Assembly (NCBI GenBank): GCA_029568995.1
Contig: JAKPYU010000499.1
Coordinates: forward strand, 1 to 44,965
Source of the DNA: Candidatus Omnitrophota bacterium
GTDB lineage: Bacteria > Hinthialibacterota > Hinthialibacteria > Hinthialibacterales > JAKPRU01
Direction of reading: 5' to 3'
Length of the DNA: 44,965 nt
Of the stretch, positions 17,058 through 29,300 are shown one piece after another. Below the pieces are notes generated by a model. It searched no databases and was not told the origin of the DNA. It saw only the letters and a program-made list of their open reading frames with translations. How positions within the stretch are numbered: the stretch's first letter is position 1; each line of letters begins with the position of its first letter. Both the position numbers and the translations under genes were made by a program.

Positions 17058-20000
17058 ATGAAACGTATCCCTGCCTTAATCGCCGTTGTATTTGTGGCAC
17101 TACCGTGCATGGCGCAAAGCCGCATTCTTTCCTTTGGAGGCACTCTCGCTGGGGAACCGGGAGATACCGTCCAGATCATCGTTCAACTCAACGATGGCAC
17201 GGGGATAGGCGCTTTCCAGGGCGATGTCGTTTATGACACGGCTGTTTTGACTTACGTGAGTGGTCAGATGGGGACCGCTGTTCAAGGATTCGCACTAAAG
17301 AATCTATCCCTAAATCAGCCTGGTCGGATTCGCATTTTAGCCACGGGGCTGGGAATGGCCACTATGCCGGCCGGACAGGCGGAGATCGCAGTGATCACCT
17401 TCACGGTCAGTCAAAATGCAGTCGGTGGTTCAACGATGTTGACTGTGCAGGGACTTGCTGTTAAGGCTGAGGACGCAACAACGGGCGTCCCAACCGTGGC
17501 CGTGCCTGCCAGTTTCTTGGTTATTGGGGAACCAACCGCCACGCCGACGCGCACCCCCACGCGCACGCCGACCTTCACCCGCACGCCAACTCGCACTCCC
17601 ACGCGTACGCCGACCTTCACCCGCACGCCAACAAGAACACCCTCGCGCACGGCGACCTTCACTCGCACCCCGACTCGCACTCCCACGCGGACACCGACCT
17701 TCACCCGCACGCCAACGAGGACTCCGACGCGCACCCCCTCTCGTACACCGACCGTGACCCGTACGCCGACGCGCACTCCCACACGCACCTCGGTCTCGAC
17801 AGAGACCCCGACAGCAACACCTACGTTCATCTTCGATGGAACGGCGGAATTGTCCCTCGAGATCACGTCCCATCGCGACGGAGATTTTGTCGTTCCCCCG
17901 GCCATCAATATCGACGGACGTGTTTACAGTGCCGATATCGGTTTGGTTTGGACAAAATTGGATTTCGTTATCCTCTTGGATACATCGGGAAGTCTTGAAT
18001 GGAATGACCCGCAGAATTATCGGAGCCAAGGGGCAGTGAGATTGATCGAATCGCTCCCTCTTTCAGCGGATGTTCAGATTGCCGTAGTTGATTTTGACGA
18101 TTCGGGAAGAGTCGTCAGCGCCCTGTCGCCTGACAGACAAGCTGCGATCCAGGCAATCAACCGGCTCGATCAAACTGGGGGCACCAATCTGCCTAACGGT
18201 ATCGATGTTGCCGCAGAGGAACTACGGACCAGGGGACGATCGGACGCAGCGCAGTTCATCGTTCTATTCACAGATGCCGAAGATATTCCAAGGAGCGTGC
18301 TTCAAGACGCGACGGAGGCTCGTGTTCCCATCCACACCTTATTTCTCGGAACGAATGCCGACGGGCGCCGATTGATGCAAGAGATCGCGACGACGACCGG
18401 AGGAACATTTCAGCACGTCGCCGATCCCTCTGCCTTGCAGGATATATTCGGCAAAATCGATGTGGCTCGACTCCTGGATCGTATCGATGTGATCAGCACG
18501 GCTGCGCCGGGAACAATATTCCCCGCAACCATTGCCGCGAGTTTCTTCTCCGCTTCAAGCATTCCCATCATCTCGACGGGAACCACGACGATCACCGCTA
18601 TTGGATATACCATCGAGTCCCCGCCTCAGACAATAACGGACTCGGTATGGGTTTACTCGGACGTTACTCCCCCTGAAATTAAAGACATCCGCGTCAATCC
18701 TTCCGAAATGCGATGTGAAATCTACTGGACCACGGACGAGCCGGCGACATCCCAGGTAGAATACGGCCCAACCGAGGCGTATGGTTCCACCACGCAGCTT
18801 CAGACGCAACGCACTCTGTCCCATCACGCTACCCTCACCAACCTGACACCCGGGGCCGTTTATCATTTCCGTGTACGTTCCAGGGATCAATACGGGAATG
18901 AGGCTGTCTCTGAAGATCATACCTTCACCGCGCTGGAAATCGCCGATCTTGTCGTGACCGATATCGCTGCCCCTTTGGAGGCATGGACAGATCGAGCCTT
19001 TGAAGTCACCTGGAGCGTGTCCAACTTCGGCGCACCACCGAGTTCTAACACCTGGGTCGATGAGATATTCCTATCTACCGATGATCAACGGGGAAATGAC
19101 ATATCGCTCGGTACTTTCGTCTATGACACCGGGCTGGATTTTGGCGAGACAATTCTTCGTACCCAATCCGTCAGCATCCCACGAGCCAGTGTGACAGACG
19201 GGGATTACTTCATCATCGTTGTGACCGATGTAAACGGTCAGATCCCCGAAGGTCCCGGCGAGAATAACAATGCCCTGGTCGACGACCAGACGATAGCAGT
19301 CCATCTGACCCCGCTCCCGGACGTTGTAGTCGAGGCAATAAATCCCCCTGCCGCCGTATGGTCCGGCCAGACGGTTACCGTCCGTTGGACGGTCAAGAAC
19401 ATCGGCACGGCCTCAACGGACGTGGCTTATTGGCAGGATCAGGTCTTCCTGTCGCTGGATCAGACACCCGACGGATCGGACGAATGGCGCACAACGGTAC
19501 AAAATGCCAGCTACCTGGCCCCGGGAGAGAGCTATGTCTCATCGGCGGATCTCAAGGTGCCGATCGGCGTGTCGGGGACGTATTACATAATTGTTAAAAC
19601 CGACGTCTCGAATAATCTCGGCGAGGAAAACGAAGGGAACAACATCACCTATGCGGCTATTCCGATCCAGCTCACTCCGCCTCCCGATCTCCGGGTAATG
19701 ACTGCAAGTGCGCCCGAAAACGGATGGTCCGGCCAGCCGATTCCCGTTGGCTGGACAGTGGAAAACAGGGGAACCGGGCAGGTTCCTCCCGAGCAGTCCT
19801 CCTGGTCGGACTCGGTGTATCTCTCTTCGGATGAGAATTTCGATTCCCGTGAGGATAATCTCCTGAGCACATTCGGCCACACAGGTGCTCTTTCCATTGG
19901 AGAAGGATATACGCTCCAAAATCGAAACGTGAATCTGCCTCACGGCATTTCGGGCATGTTTTATGTATTCGTGGTGACGGATACATCCTCCCAGGTGTAT

Positions 20001-23000
20001 GAACACGTCGGGGAAAATAACAATGCAACCTGCGATCCGGTGCCGGTCCAGGTGACCCTGACGCCGCCTCCCGACCTGATTGTTACATCGGTTGACGCGC
20101 CTGTTTCCGGTTCGGCGGGTTATGCCATGACCGTATCCTGGACGGTCACCAACCAGGGAGCAGGTGATACTGTTCCGGGGTGGTGGTCCGATTCAGTCTT
20201 TCTTTCCAGCGATGAAATCCTGGACACAACCAATGACACAAAGATCGGCACAACCAATCACAGCGGAACGCTGGCGGCGGGCCGGAGCTACACACAAAGC
20301 GCCAGTTTCACGCTGCCCAGCTGTCTCTTCGAGCCGTTTTATGTCTTTGTGGTTGCGGATGCTGATAGTGATGTGTTCGAGTACGACCCCGGCTATGACG
20401 CCGACGCCAACAATTCGAACCACGATCCAGTCCCGGTTCAGATTACCTCGACACCGCCGGATTTGCAGATTCTTTCGGTTCGCGTGCCGTCGAGTGGCGC
20501 GGGAGGGCAGGCGTTAGAAGTCTCCTGGGCGGTTGCCAATGGCGGTACGGGAGGCACACTGGCAACTTCATGGAACGACACGGTGTACCTCTGCTCCAAC
20601 GCCACTTTCGACCCGGGCAGTGCTGTAAGCCTCGGCTCGTTTCCACATGCCGGCCCCCTCGGTGTTGGAGACGGCTACACACAGACTCAAAAGATCGCCC
20701 TTCCAATCCGAGTTCTCGGTTACTATTACATTTTCGTCGCCACAGACTCTGATGACCGTGTGGCCGAATGCGCCAATGAATACAACAATATCGCCCGCAG
20801 TCGCGACATGGTGGAGATCATCTCCAGTCCGCCGGATTTGCAGGTAACCACGATTGCTTCTCCCGTTGCCGCTGATTCCGGTCGTTTCATTTCGGTTTCC
20901 TGGACCGTCGCAAACTCCGGAACCGGCCTCACTCCATCGGGCCTGTGGAGAGACGCTGTGTACCTGTCCGCCGATGATATTCTCAACACGAGCGTGGACA
21001 CCCTGCTCGGCACCGTAAATCACAACGGGATTCTTCAACCCGGTGGCGACTATGCGGTGACAACAGACTTGCGGATACCGTATAATGTATCCGGTCAGTA
21101 TTACGTGCTCGTCCGCACCGACCTGGATGATGCAATCTTCGAAGGCTCCTATGAGAGCAACAATTACGCGCCATGCCCGACTGCCATTCAGATTACCCTC
21201 TCGCCGCCGCCCGATCTGCGAATCACAAATGTTGATGCTCCGTCTACCGGCTATGAGGGCCAGAGCATTTCGGTAACATGGACCGTGTCCAATGGTGGGA
21301 ACGGAGAAACGTTCCAAGCCGCGTGGACGGACTGTGTTTATCTTTCCAGAGACCAGATTTTCGATGAGAGAGGCGACACCCAGATCGGATACCTGCGACA
21401 TGAGGGGATTCTGGCAAGCCAGGCGAGCTACGTCCGGACTTCCCAATTCGATCTGCCGAGAGGCATCTCTGGACGATACTATGTGTTTCTGGGGACAGAT
21501 CGCCACAATGATGTGTTCGAATTGAGCGACAGCAACAATGTCGGGTATGATCCTGCTTCCGTCGACGTCATAATTCCGCCTCCTGCGGACCTGATCGTCA
21601 GCTCGATCACCGTTCCGTCTCAAGGGACACCTGGCCAGGATGCCACCCTGCAGTGGACTGTCACAAATCAGGGTGTAAATCCGGCCCTCGGCTCCTGGAC
21701 AGACTCCGTCTATCTTTCCGGTGACACAGCCTGGGACATCGAGGACGCCCTCGTGGGAAGGGTCCAACATTCCGGTCCGCTTTCCCCGTCCGCGTCCTAT
21801 TCCGCGTCGATCACGACAAGACTCCCCGGCGTTGTTCCCGGCCAATACTATGTCATTGTTCGTGCGGATATCCGAAACAACGTTCGCGAAACCGACGAAG
21901 CCAATAATACCGCTGTCTCTACCGGCACAATCGCGACGGATGCCGTCGAATTGCAGCTCGGGGTCCCATATCAGTCGCAGATAAACACTGGAGAGGAACA
22001 CTATTACAAAGTCAACGTCCCGGCAGGTGAAGATCTGCTCATCACCCTGGACTCCGCTTCCGATACCGGATTCAACGAAATGTACGTCCGCTACGGAGCC
22101 ATGCCGGATCGGGGAAACTATGATTATTTGTATAATGCGCCCTTCATGCCGGATCAGGAGATCACGGTGCCGACGTGCGCAGAAGGCAATTATTACATAC
22201 TTGTGAGAGGGCGCGATGTCCCTGATTCAGTAGCACTCTGTGTCATCGAAGCAAGAGTCCTTCAATTCTGTCTTCGAGAAGTGCTTCCCGCCGAGATTGG
22301 AAACAGTGGAACAAGTACGATAGAGATCCGTGGCGCGAGGTTTGAGGACAACATATGGGTACTGTTGTCACGAGATGGCGCTGATGAGATCAACGCAGAG
22401 AAAATCACAAGAATTGACAGCTCGCGTATTCGGGCGACGTTCAAGGTTGAAAACATAACAACGGGTCCATGGGATGTCACGGCCGTACGATCTGGCACTC
22501 AGAGCAGAACTCTGAAAGATGCTGTCCGTTTGGCACCCAGGAAAGAAGAGGTACGCGTCAGCATTCAAGGTGATGAATCGATTATAGTTGGGACTAGGAG
22601 GACCCAAACCATCGTCTATAAGAACGTCGGAAATGTTGATTTGTCTGACGTCCTGGTTTGGATCTTCTCAGAAGGGCCATCGCTTCAGATATGCAAAGTG
22701 GAAAATGAAGAAGGCTGTGAGATTTTCAACGTAGATTGGGATCTGCCGCCTAATGCTGCCGGCTTTTACATATCTGATTTACCTGTGGGAACCGAAAGAG
22801 TGTTGCGTGTGTCTACCTATGCTCCTCCCAATGAAGAGGGGACAATCCTCGGGGTTGTAGTGTGGGTAGGCGCAGGTTTAATAATTGATTATGTGGGAGA
22901 TTTGGTCTGGAAGACCTACGAGTTATCTTGGAGGGGAGTAGATCAGGACTCTTCTGTCTGGCGGGAGTTTTTGTCTGTTTGTCAAGACGCATTCCATGAG

Positions 23001-26000
23001 GTGAATCGAGAGTGGGGAGAGTCGTTTATTGAGAAACCATTCTCATTGTTTCTAAGAGACAGGATTTCTGCACTTCTCGGTCCCTTTAACATCGCTTACA
23101 CTGCAGCCGAGCTTCTTTACAAGTGGGCGGATCATACTTTTGAAGGCGCGCGTTTATACACCAACAGTACAAAGGGACGGGTCGATTATCTATTCGAGTA
23201 TTATGAGAAAGGCGAACGTGTTGTTGTTGGGAGTTATGCCGAGAGAGATATTCGTCGAGTCGCCTCGCGTGACCCCAACGACAAACTCTCCCCCTCCGGC
23301 TACGGCCCGCAGGCGTTTATTGCGGCATCGCAGGTTATCCCGTACACAATCGACTTCGAGAATGTGTCAACCGCTTCGGCCCCGGCGCAGCGCATACAGA
23401 TCACAGACCAGCTGGACGCGAATCTCGATCCGCGTACATTCCGTCTCGGCGAGATCTACTTCCGGGACTACACCGTTTCCGTTCCCGACAACAGGAGTTT
23501 CTATCGGGCAAGAATCCAGCTGGGTGAAGAGTTCGATAACCTCATGGCGGATATCAGCGCCGGGCTGGATATTCAGTCCGGGCAGGTGCGATGGACTCTT
23601 ACCGCCATCGACCCAAATACCGGCGAGCAACCGGAAAATCCGCTGTCGGGACTGTTACCGCCAAACGACGCGAACCACGTCGGCGAGGGCCATGTTACAT
23701 TCACAATTCTGCCGAGGGCCGGTTTGTCTACCGGGACTGTTATTTCCAATACGGCCACGATTGTTTTCGACAACAATGAATCCATTCTCACGAACACCGT
23801 GGCCAATATGCTCGATGCCGTGGGTCCATCCAGTTCCGTCGCGCCGTTGCCTTCTTCCATTAACGGCTTGACATTCCAGGTCTCCTGGTCCGGCCAGGAC
23901 GAAACCGCAGGCTCAGGCGTCAGGGATTACGATATATACGTGTCCGACAATGACGCGCCATGGACACGCTGGCTAAACGCGGTGTCGTATACCTCTGCGG
24001 CATTCACAGGTCTGGCGGGCCACACCTATCGATTCTATAGCGTTGCGTTTGACAATACGGGCAACACGGAGCTGCCGCCCGACCAGCCGGATGCGACAAC
24101 ACGATGCGGACGCGATGTGACGCCACCAATTATCGTATGCCCCCCGGACATGATCGTCGGGGCCTACGGCGCGGCAGGCGCGATTGTCAATTATGTAACC
24201 CCCATCGTGACCGACGACAGCGATCCCACGCCGTCGCTCGTGTGCGATCCTCCTTCCGGCAGTTTCTTCCCCATGGGAACAACCGTTGTTCGGTGCACCG
24301 CAACCGATGCCAGTGGGAACGAGTCTGTCGCAACATTTCAGGTACTTGTTACGGAAACCCCGCCCACCCCGACATATACGCCCTCCCCGACATCGACACT
24401 CACACCGACTCCTACACCGAGTCGCACTCCGACCGGCGTACCGACAAACACGCCGACCCCCACACCCACTGTTACCCCAACGCAGACAGTAATCGGAACT
24501 CCGACACCTGTGCCTCTGCCGTACAATATCTCCGTCAGTATCACTGAATTGTCTGAGGGGCAAAATGAAGCATTATTAACTGTCACCTGGAGTTGCGACG
24601 GCGATCCATACCGATTTTGCATTTTCCTTTACCGGTATGAGGATGTGCAATTCAGACAGGATTGGATGACACACGGCACGTCTCGCATGGGCTCCTTGAT
24701 CCTAACGACCTATGGCCGGTATTACGTTTCCATTAGCTGCGTGGACGTCAACGGGAACTTCTCTACTCCCGTACGATCAGGCAATGACACGATCTGGAGT
24801 GGGCATCCCGCCACACCGGTACCAACTGTGCCGCCGGATCAGATCCTCGTTTCTCAAGGCGATGGCGGTATGACGTTCAGCAAACGGATAGGATTGACCG
24901 ATGGCGGGTGGAGAGTGGTTCCTTTCAGCTCGTTCTATGGTTTGCCGAAGATATATGCGGAACAGATCCTCAATACGTCTCGAGAGCGGTCGCTTAACAC
25001 GGCCGTGGGAGATTTCAACGGCGACGGCGTGCAGGATATCGCGGTCGCTCTTGGTCCGGGCGGAATGGGGTCGGATCAGCCATCGATTCTCGTAGTGTGG
25101 GAGGTCCATTCCGACCGCAGCTCGACCAGGATGATCTCAAAAGGAGTCTATTCTCCCAACGCAACGAATTCGAAACTGCGCAATCCTCATGGTGCTCTAA
25201 ACCTGGCCGCCGGGAATTTTGTGGGTGACCGGTTACCGATGATCGTGGCCGCACAAGGTCTCGGCGGCGAGCACCAAATTCGAATGCTGCAGTATATTGA
25301 TAGGGGGGGAAGCAGAGTTCTCCAAGATGTCGGGACCTTCCGGGGCCTCCAACGGGAAGCTTTGTGGGGAAACTATTCGGGTGGAACAGCAGTGGCCGCG
25401 GGTGATGTTGACGGCGATGGTCTTGATGAGTTAGTCGTGGGTCAGATGAACGGCGCGGGTTCCGCGACGCTTTTCCAGGTCCTGAACCTGGAACGAAATG
25501 GGACGACGGGTCAGGTGGGGGTAGCGGATTGGACAGCTCCGGTTGAAGGAATGCTGTCGGAACATCAAGGCTTGGGAGGCGTGAATCTGGCTGTCGGGGA
25601 TGTAAATGGAGATGGATGGAACGAGATCATTGTAGGAGCCGCTGGCAAGACGGAAACCGGACTGAAGAACTTCATCCGGGTGTTTGCAGCGGATGTGGAC
25701 GAGAATGGCGCAATCACCAGTATCACGCCGATCACAAGGCCGGTACAGGTATTTGGTGCTGCGCAGAACCCGTCGGGCGCAATCGACATCGCCGCCGGAA
25801 ACCTGGACTACGATTATGCAGATGAACTCCTCGTGGGGACCCAGGCGATTGTCAACTTGAATACAATCACGGGCGTTGTGACAGTTGAATACAGAGCACC
25901 CCGACCGTTGATTAAAGGCCTGAACTTCGATTTCACCTGGGATGGGAGTTTCCTCGGTACATCTCCGGTAGATCGGCTTTCACCAATGCAACCGTTTGAA

Positions 26001-26057
26001 GGTAATCTCATTCCGAGTTCAGGTGCGGTAAACGTTGAGTTCTACCCTGCGAATTAG
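17058..26057 (+). CDS. Giant secreted modular protein: cohesin-like, vWA, eight CARDB, HYR, FG-GAP
   Basis: 2999 residues. The signal peptide is [21 protein letters not shown] cohesin-like beta-sandwich follows (about 21-150), then a [12 protein letters not shown] linker (about 158-257). The vWA domain has a MIDAS DTSGS at about 307 and FTDAED later. Next comes a purple-acid-phosphatase-type FN3 domain (about 536-625), then eight CARDB repeats of roughly 125 residues (about 629-1628), each opening near PDL-V and containing SWTVTNQG-like strands and ENNN-like loops. A PPC-like domain (about 1630-1730) and an IPT/TIG-like domain follow. Then come a region with the [16 protein letters not shown] signature of DUF7619-type modules, an Ig/FN3-like domain and a HYR domain (about 2353-2433). 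The end has a second Thr/Pro linker and FG-GAP-like repeats ([42 protein letters not shown]). There is no LPXTG or obvious C-terminal sorting signal. A secreted adhesin or matrix-binding role is likely from its modules; no catalytic domain was seen. Confidence 0.9.
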   Translation: MKRIPALIAVVFVALPCMAQSRILSFGGTLAGEPGDTVQIIVQLNDGTGIGAFQGDVVYDTAVLTYVSGQMGTAVQGFALKNLSLNQPGRIRILATGLGMATMPAGQAEIAVITFTVSQNAVGGSTMLTVQGLAVKAEDATTGVPTVAVPASFLVIGEPTATPTRTPTRTPTFTRTPTRTPTRTPTFTRTPTRTPSRTATFTRTPTRTPTRTPTFTRTPTRTPTRTPSRTPTVTRTPTRTPTRTSVSTETPTATPTFIFDGTAELSLEITSHRDGDFVVPPAINIDGRVYSADIGLVWTKLDFVILLDTSGSLEWNDPQNYRSQGAVRLIESLPLSADVQIAVVDFDDSGRVVSALSPDRQAAIQAINRLDQTGGTNLPNGIDVAAEELRTRGRSDAAQFIVLFTDAEDIPRSVLQDATEARVPIHTLFLGTNADGRRLMQEIATTTGGTFQHVADPSALQDIFGKIDVARLLDRIDVISTAAPGTIFPATIAASFFSASSIPIISTGTTTITAIGYTIESPPQTITDSVWVYSDVTPPEIKDIRVNPSEMRCEIYWTTDEPATSQVEYGPTEAYGSTTQLQTQRTLSHHATLTNLTPGAVYHFRVRSRDQYGNEAVSEDHTFTALEIADLVVTDIAAPLEAWTDRAFEVTWSVSNFGAPPSSNTWVDEIFLSTDDQRGNDISLGTFVYDTGLDFGETILRTQSVSIPRASVTDGDYFIIVVTDVNGQIPEGPGENNNALVDDQTIAVHLTPLPDVVVEAINPPAAVWSGQTVTVRWTVKNIGTASTDVAYWQDQVFLSLDQTPDGSDEWRTTVQNASYLAPGESYVSSADLKVPIGVSGTYYIIVKTDVSNNLGEENEGNNITYAAIPIQLTPPPDLRVMTASAPENGWSGQPIPVGWTVENRGTGQVPPEQSSWSDSVYLSSDENFDSREDNLLSTFGHTGALSIGEGYTLQNRNVNLPHGISGMFYVFVVTDTSSQVYEHVGENNNATCDPVPVQVTLTPPPDLIVTSVDAPVSGSAGYAMTVSWTVTNQGAGDTVPGWWSDSVFLSSDEILDTTNDTKIGTTNHSGTLAAGRSYTQSASFTLPSCLFEPFYVFVVADADSDVFEYDPGYDADANNSNHDPVPVQITSTPPDLQILSVRVPSSGAGGQALEVSWAVANGGTGGTLATSWNDTVYLCSNATFDPGSAVSLGSFPHAGPLGVGDGYTQTQKIALPIRVLGYYYIFVATDSDDRVAECANEYNNIARSRDMVEIISSPPDLQVTTIASPVAADSGRFISVSWTVANSGTGLTPSGLWRDAVYLSADDILNTSVDTLLGTVNHNGILQPGGDYAVTTDLRIPYNVSGQYYVLVRTDLDDAIFEGSYESNNYAPCPTAIQITLSPPPDLRITNVDAPSTGYEGQSISVTWTVSNGGNGETFQAAWTDCVYLSRDQIFDERGDTQIGYLRHEGILASQASYVRTSQFDLPRGISGRYYVFLGTDRHNDVFELSDSNNVGYDPASVDVIIPPPADLIVSSITVPSQGTPGQDATLQWTVTNQGVNPALGSWTDSVYLSGDTAWDIEDALVGRVQHSGPLSPSASYSASITTRLPGVVPGQYYVIVRADIRNNVRETDEANNTAVSTGTIATDAVELQLGVPYQSQINTGEEHYYKVNVPAGEDLLITLDSASDTGFNEMYVRYGAMPDRGNYDYLYNAPFMPDQEITVPTCAEGNYYILVRGRDVPDSVALCVIEARVLQFCLREVLPAEIGNSGTSTIEIRGARFEDNIWVLLSRDGADEINAEKITRIDSSRIRATFKVENITTGPWDVTAVRSGTQSRTLKDAVRLAPRKEEVRVSIQGDESIIVGTRRTQTIVYKNVGNVDLSDVLVWIFSEGPSLQICKVENEEGCEIFNVDWDLPPNAAGFYISDLPVGTERVLRVSTYAPPNEEGTILGVVVWVGAGLIIDYVGDLVWKTYELSWRGVDQDSSVWREFLSVCQDAFHEVNREWGESFIEKPFSLFLRDRISALLGPFNIAYTAAELLYKWADHTFEGARLYTNSTKGRVDYLFEYYEKGERVVVGSYAERDIRRVASRDPNDKLSPSGYGPQAFIAASQVIPYTIDFENVSTASAPAQRIQITDQLDANLDPRTFRLGEIYFRDYTVSVPDNRSFYRARIQLGEEFDNLMADISAGLDIQSGQVRWTLTAIDPNTGEQPENPLSGLLPPNDANHVGEGHVTFTILPRAGLSTGTVISNTATIVFDNNESILTNTVANMLDAVGPSSSVAPLPSSINGLTFQVSWSGQDETAGSGVRDYDIYVSDNDAPWTRWLNAVSYTSAAFTGLAGHTYRFYSVAFDNTGNTELPPDQPDATTRCGRDVTPPIIVCPPDMIVGAYGAAGAIVNYVTPIVTDDSDPTPSLVCDPPSGSFFPMGTTVVRCTATDASGNESVATFQVLVTETPPTPTYTPSPTSTLTPTPTPSRTPTGVPTNTPTPTPTVTPTQTVIGTPTPVPLPYNISVSITELSEGQNEALLTVTWSCDGDPYRFCIFLYRYEDVQFRQDWMTHGTSRMGSLILTTYGRYYVSISCVDVNGNFSTPVRSGNDTIWSGHPATPVPTVPPDQILVSQGDGGMTFSKRIGLTDGGWRVVPFSSFYGLPKIYAEQILNTSRERSLNTAVGDFNGDGVQDIAVALGPGGMGSDQPSILVVWEVHSDRSSTRMISKGVYSPNATNSKLRNPHGALNLAAGNFVGDRLPMIVAAQGLGGEHQIRMLQYIDRGGSRVLQDVGTFRGLQREALWGNYSGGTAVAAGDVDGDGLDELVVGQMNGAGSATLFQVLNLERNGTTGQVGVADWTAPVEGMLSEHQGLGGVNLAVGDVNGDGWNEIIVGAAGKTETGLKNFIRVFAADVDENGAITSITPITRPVQVFGAAQNPSGAIDIAAGNLDYDYADELLVGTQAIVNLNTITGVVTVEYRAPRPLIKGLNFDFTWDGSFLGTSPVDRLSPMQPFEGNLIPSSGAVNVEFYPAN
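17533..17830 (+). repeat. Degenerate repeats encoding a [12 protein letters not shown] linker
   Basis: About 100 codons built from ACGCGCACCCCCAC-type hexamers and longer units encoding alternating Thr-Pro-Thr-Arg, with a TPTFTRTP variant recurring several times. Synonymous codons vary between copies (cgc, cgg, cgt, aga for Arg). It separates the cohesin-like and vWA domains. A shorter Thr/Pro linker of the same style lies at 24361-24520 and another at 30849-31005 in the next gene. Confidence 0.85.
18943..21940 (+). repeat. Eight tandem CARDB repeats within the giant protein
   Basis: Protein-level tandem repeat of roughly 375 bases per unit. Each unit has a DL-V opening, a [15 protein letters not shown] strand, a [10 protein letters not shown]-like turn, a GxYYVFVxTD-like strand and an ENNN-like end. 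DNA copies have diverged, so the array is old compared with the WD40 array in the next gene. Confidence 0.8.
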
Positions 26058-26253
26058 ACAAGATTCGGCAGTAATGATAGACGATGAGAATTTCAGTCGT
26101 ATTGTCTTTGCTTCTTGTTCGAGGAATGACAGGAGGGAGGATCACTTCTCCCCAATCGGGGCATGAGCAACCGTTCGTGAGCAACTGGGCGGGGATGAGA
26201 CAATCCGGCAAATGCAACGTTCCGTGACCCGGAATATATGTTGGCAAATCCTG

Positions 26254-26283
26254 TTGACAAGCGTTGCCTTCCTGTTCTATGTT
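26254..26283 (+). promoter_or_regulatory. Putative sigma70-type promoter of the WD40 giant gene
   Basis: TTGACA at 26254-26259, an 18-base spacer, then TATGTT at 26278-26283, about 50 bases before the ATG at 26333. The -35 is perfect; the -10 matches four of six positions. Pattern match only. Confidence 0.5.
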
Positions 26284-26332
26284 ACTGAATAATTGTCTTG
26301 AGATTCATTGCCGATCAGCGAGAGAGGATGAA

Positions 26333-29300
26333 ATGATCATGCGGAGATTCCCGTTCCTTTCCACCGTTGTCCTTCCGGTTCTTGTATCGGTCTTGCAGCC
26401 GGTTACGCTGTCTGCGGAGCCGTTGCGCGGCGCTTCAGGTGAAATGATTCTGGGACTGGGGAGTCTGGGGCATACCGATTTGGTCTCTTCCGTGGCGTTT
26501 TCGCCGGATGGGACGAAGGTGTTGACGGGGAGTAGGGATAAGACGGCGAAGTTGTGGGATGCGGGGACGGGCGAACCGATTCGGACGTTTTCGGGGCATA
26601 CCGATTATGTCGAGTCCGTGGCGTTTTCGCCGGATGGGACGAAGGTGTTGACGGGGAGTGGTGATAAGACGGCGAAGTTGTGGGATGCGGGAACGGGATT
26701 GGTGATTCGGACGTTTTCGGGGCATACCTCTTCTGTCACTTCCGTGGCGTTTTCGCCGGATGGGACGAAGGTGTTGACGAAGAGTTATCCCGACGCGAAG
26801 TTGTGGGATGCGGGGACGGGTCAAGAGATTCGGACGTTTTCGGGGCATACTTATGTTGTCCGTTCCGTGGCGTTTTCGCCAGATGGGACGAAGGTGTTGA
26901 CGGGGAGTTATGCCTACGCGAAGTTGTGGGATGCGGGGACGGGTCAGGAGATCCGCACGTTTTCGGGGCATACCGATTGGGTCCGTTCCGTGGCGTTTTC
27001 GCCGGATGGGACGAAGGTGTTGACGGGGAGTGATGATAAGACGGCGAAGCTGTGGGATGCGGGGACAGGCGAAGTGATTCGGACGTTTTCGGGGCATACG
27101 GGTTCTGTCGGGTCCGTGGCGTTTTCTCCGGATGGGACGAAGGTGTTGACTGGCGGGAGTTATGATACGGCGAGATTGTGGGATGCGGGGACAGGCGGGG
27201 TGATTCGGACGTTTTCGGGGGATACGTCGGAGGTCTATTCCGTGGCGTTTTCTCCAGATGGGACGAAGGTGTTGACGGGGGGGAGTTATGATAAGACGGC
27301 GAAGTTGTGGGATGCAGGGACGGGGCAAGTGATTCGGACGTTTTCGGGGCATACCTCTTCTATCAATTCCGTGGCGTTTTCGCCGGATGGGACGAAGGTG
27401 TTGACGGGGGGTGATATTTATACGGCGATGTTGTGGGATGTGGGGACGGGTCAAGAGATTCGGACGTTTTCGGGGCATGCCTCTTCTGTCAATTCCGTGG
27501 CGTTTTCGCCGGATGGGACGAAGGTGTTGACGGGGGCGGGGTATGATACGAGAGCGAAGTTGTGGGATGCGGGGACGGGTCAAGAGATTCGGACGTTTTC
27601 GGGGCATTTTACTTATGTCTATTCCGTGGCGTTTTCGCCGGATGGGACGAAGGTGTTGACGGGGGGGTGGGATTCTAAGGCGAAATTGTCTGAGGCGGGG
27701 ACCGGTCAAGAGATTCGGACGTTTTCGGGGCATACCGGTGAGGTCCTTTCCGTAGCGTTTTCACCGGATGGGACGAAGGTGTTGACGGGGAGTGGTGATA
27801 AGACGGCGAAGTTGTGGGATGCGGGGACAGGTCAAGAGATTCGGACGTTTTCCGCGCATACCGATTGGGTCTGGTCCGTGGCGTATTCGCCGGATGGGAC
27901 GAAGGTGTTGACGGGGAGTTTTGATAAGACGGCAAAGTTGTGGGATGCGGGGACGGGTCAAGAGATTCGGACGTTTTCGAGGCATACCGATCGGGTCTCT
28001 TCCGTGGCGTTTTCGCCGGATGGGACGAAGGTGTTGACGGGGAGCTATGATAAGACGGCGAAGTTGTGGGATGCGGGGACGGGCGCGGTGATTCGGACGT
28101 TTTCGGGCCATACCGATCAGGTCAATTCCGTAGCGTTTTCGCCGGATGGGACGAAGGTGTTGACGGGGAGTGAGGATTACACCGCGCGGATTTGGTATCT
28201 TATACCAGTGATCAGCGGAACGGTAACGGATTTTTCCACAGTGCGGCCGATTCCATCGGTTACGCTTACAACGAATTCCGGCGCAAGCGTTCAATCCGAT
28301 TCAGCAGGCCAATTCGCTTTTTATGGCTTGAATTCGGGTGTATATGACATAACGATAACAAAAACGGGCTATCAGACGATCACAATTCGGAATGTGGTCG
28401 TTATGGAGAATCAAACTACGAAACTCGACGTAGTGTTGAACTCACCGGGATTTCTGAACATTACCACGACTTCTCTCCCCTCGGCGGAAGCGGAAGTGGA
28501 ATACAATGCACGGGTTCGGATCACCGGTGGAGTGTATCCGTATGTCTTCAGTGTAGTGTGGGGCCAGTTACCACCCGGTCTTGTATTGGAAAGCGAGACG
28601 GGGAATCTTTCGGGAGTTCCGACAGCGACCGGTTCTTACACATTTTCCGTGGGGGTAACCGACAGCCAGGCAGCCTACGCGGAGCAGGAATACACGGTCG
28701 TCGTCACAGAGCAATTGCTTCTGGTCAGTATATCTCCGCTGCCTCGCGGCACACGGGGTACAAATTATTTTCTTTCCTTCGAGGCGATGGGTGGCACTCT
28801 GCCGTATTCGTTCAGCCGCAGCAGCGGCTCGCTGCCGTCCGGATTGACACTCAATTCAGCGGGGAACTTGACCGGGACCCCCACAAGCGCTGGAGTGTCG
28901 TCGTTTACGGTGCGAGTGACGGATAACGCAGGCAGAACGGCGGAGAAACAGTTCAGCATCGAAATAGTCGATCCACCGGCGATTTCAACCGGAAGATTGG
29001 ATGATGGAACGGTGGGGCAGGTTTACAATCAAACGCTGGCGGCATCGGGCGGCTACGGCACGAAGCAATGGGAGGTTTATTCGGGGATTCTGCCTGCAGG
29101 ATTGCAGCTGGACAGGGCAAGCGGTGCACTGACAGGAACGCCTCTGAGCGAGACTTATGGGACCATTGTTTTTGCGATCTCTGATGACGACGGCCGAATT
29201 GCCTTTCAGGATTTCGCGCTCAGGATCTGCGAACCGTTGGCAATTCTGACCACGGCATTGCCGGACGGTCTTCGGGATGAAACGTATTCCGAAATGATTC

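Noticed and set aside
16709-17179. 156-residue minus-strand frame in the gap before the giant gene
   Set aside because: No recognisable family, overlaps the start of the giant gene and has no convincing ribosome site.
17411-17908. Minus-strand frame with repeated [11 protein letters not shown] opposite the Thr/Pro linker
   Set aside because: Pure translation of the linker repeat in the opposite direction.
20568-22001. 477-residue minus-strand frame opposite the CARDB repeats
   Set aside because: Antisense shadow of a well-supported repeat gene; no ribosome site or family.
26435-27733. Long open frame on the minus strand opposite the WD40 array (432 residues, repeated RQHLRPIRRKRHG)
   Set aside because: It exists because the array period is a multiple of three, so any open antisense unit stays open. 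It has no family, is opposite a clear gene and reads as Arg/His-rich repeat.
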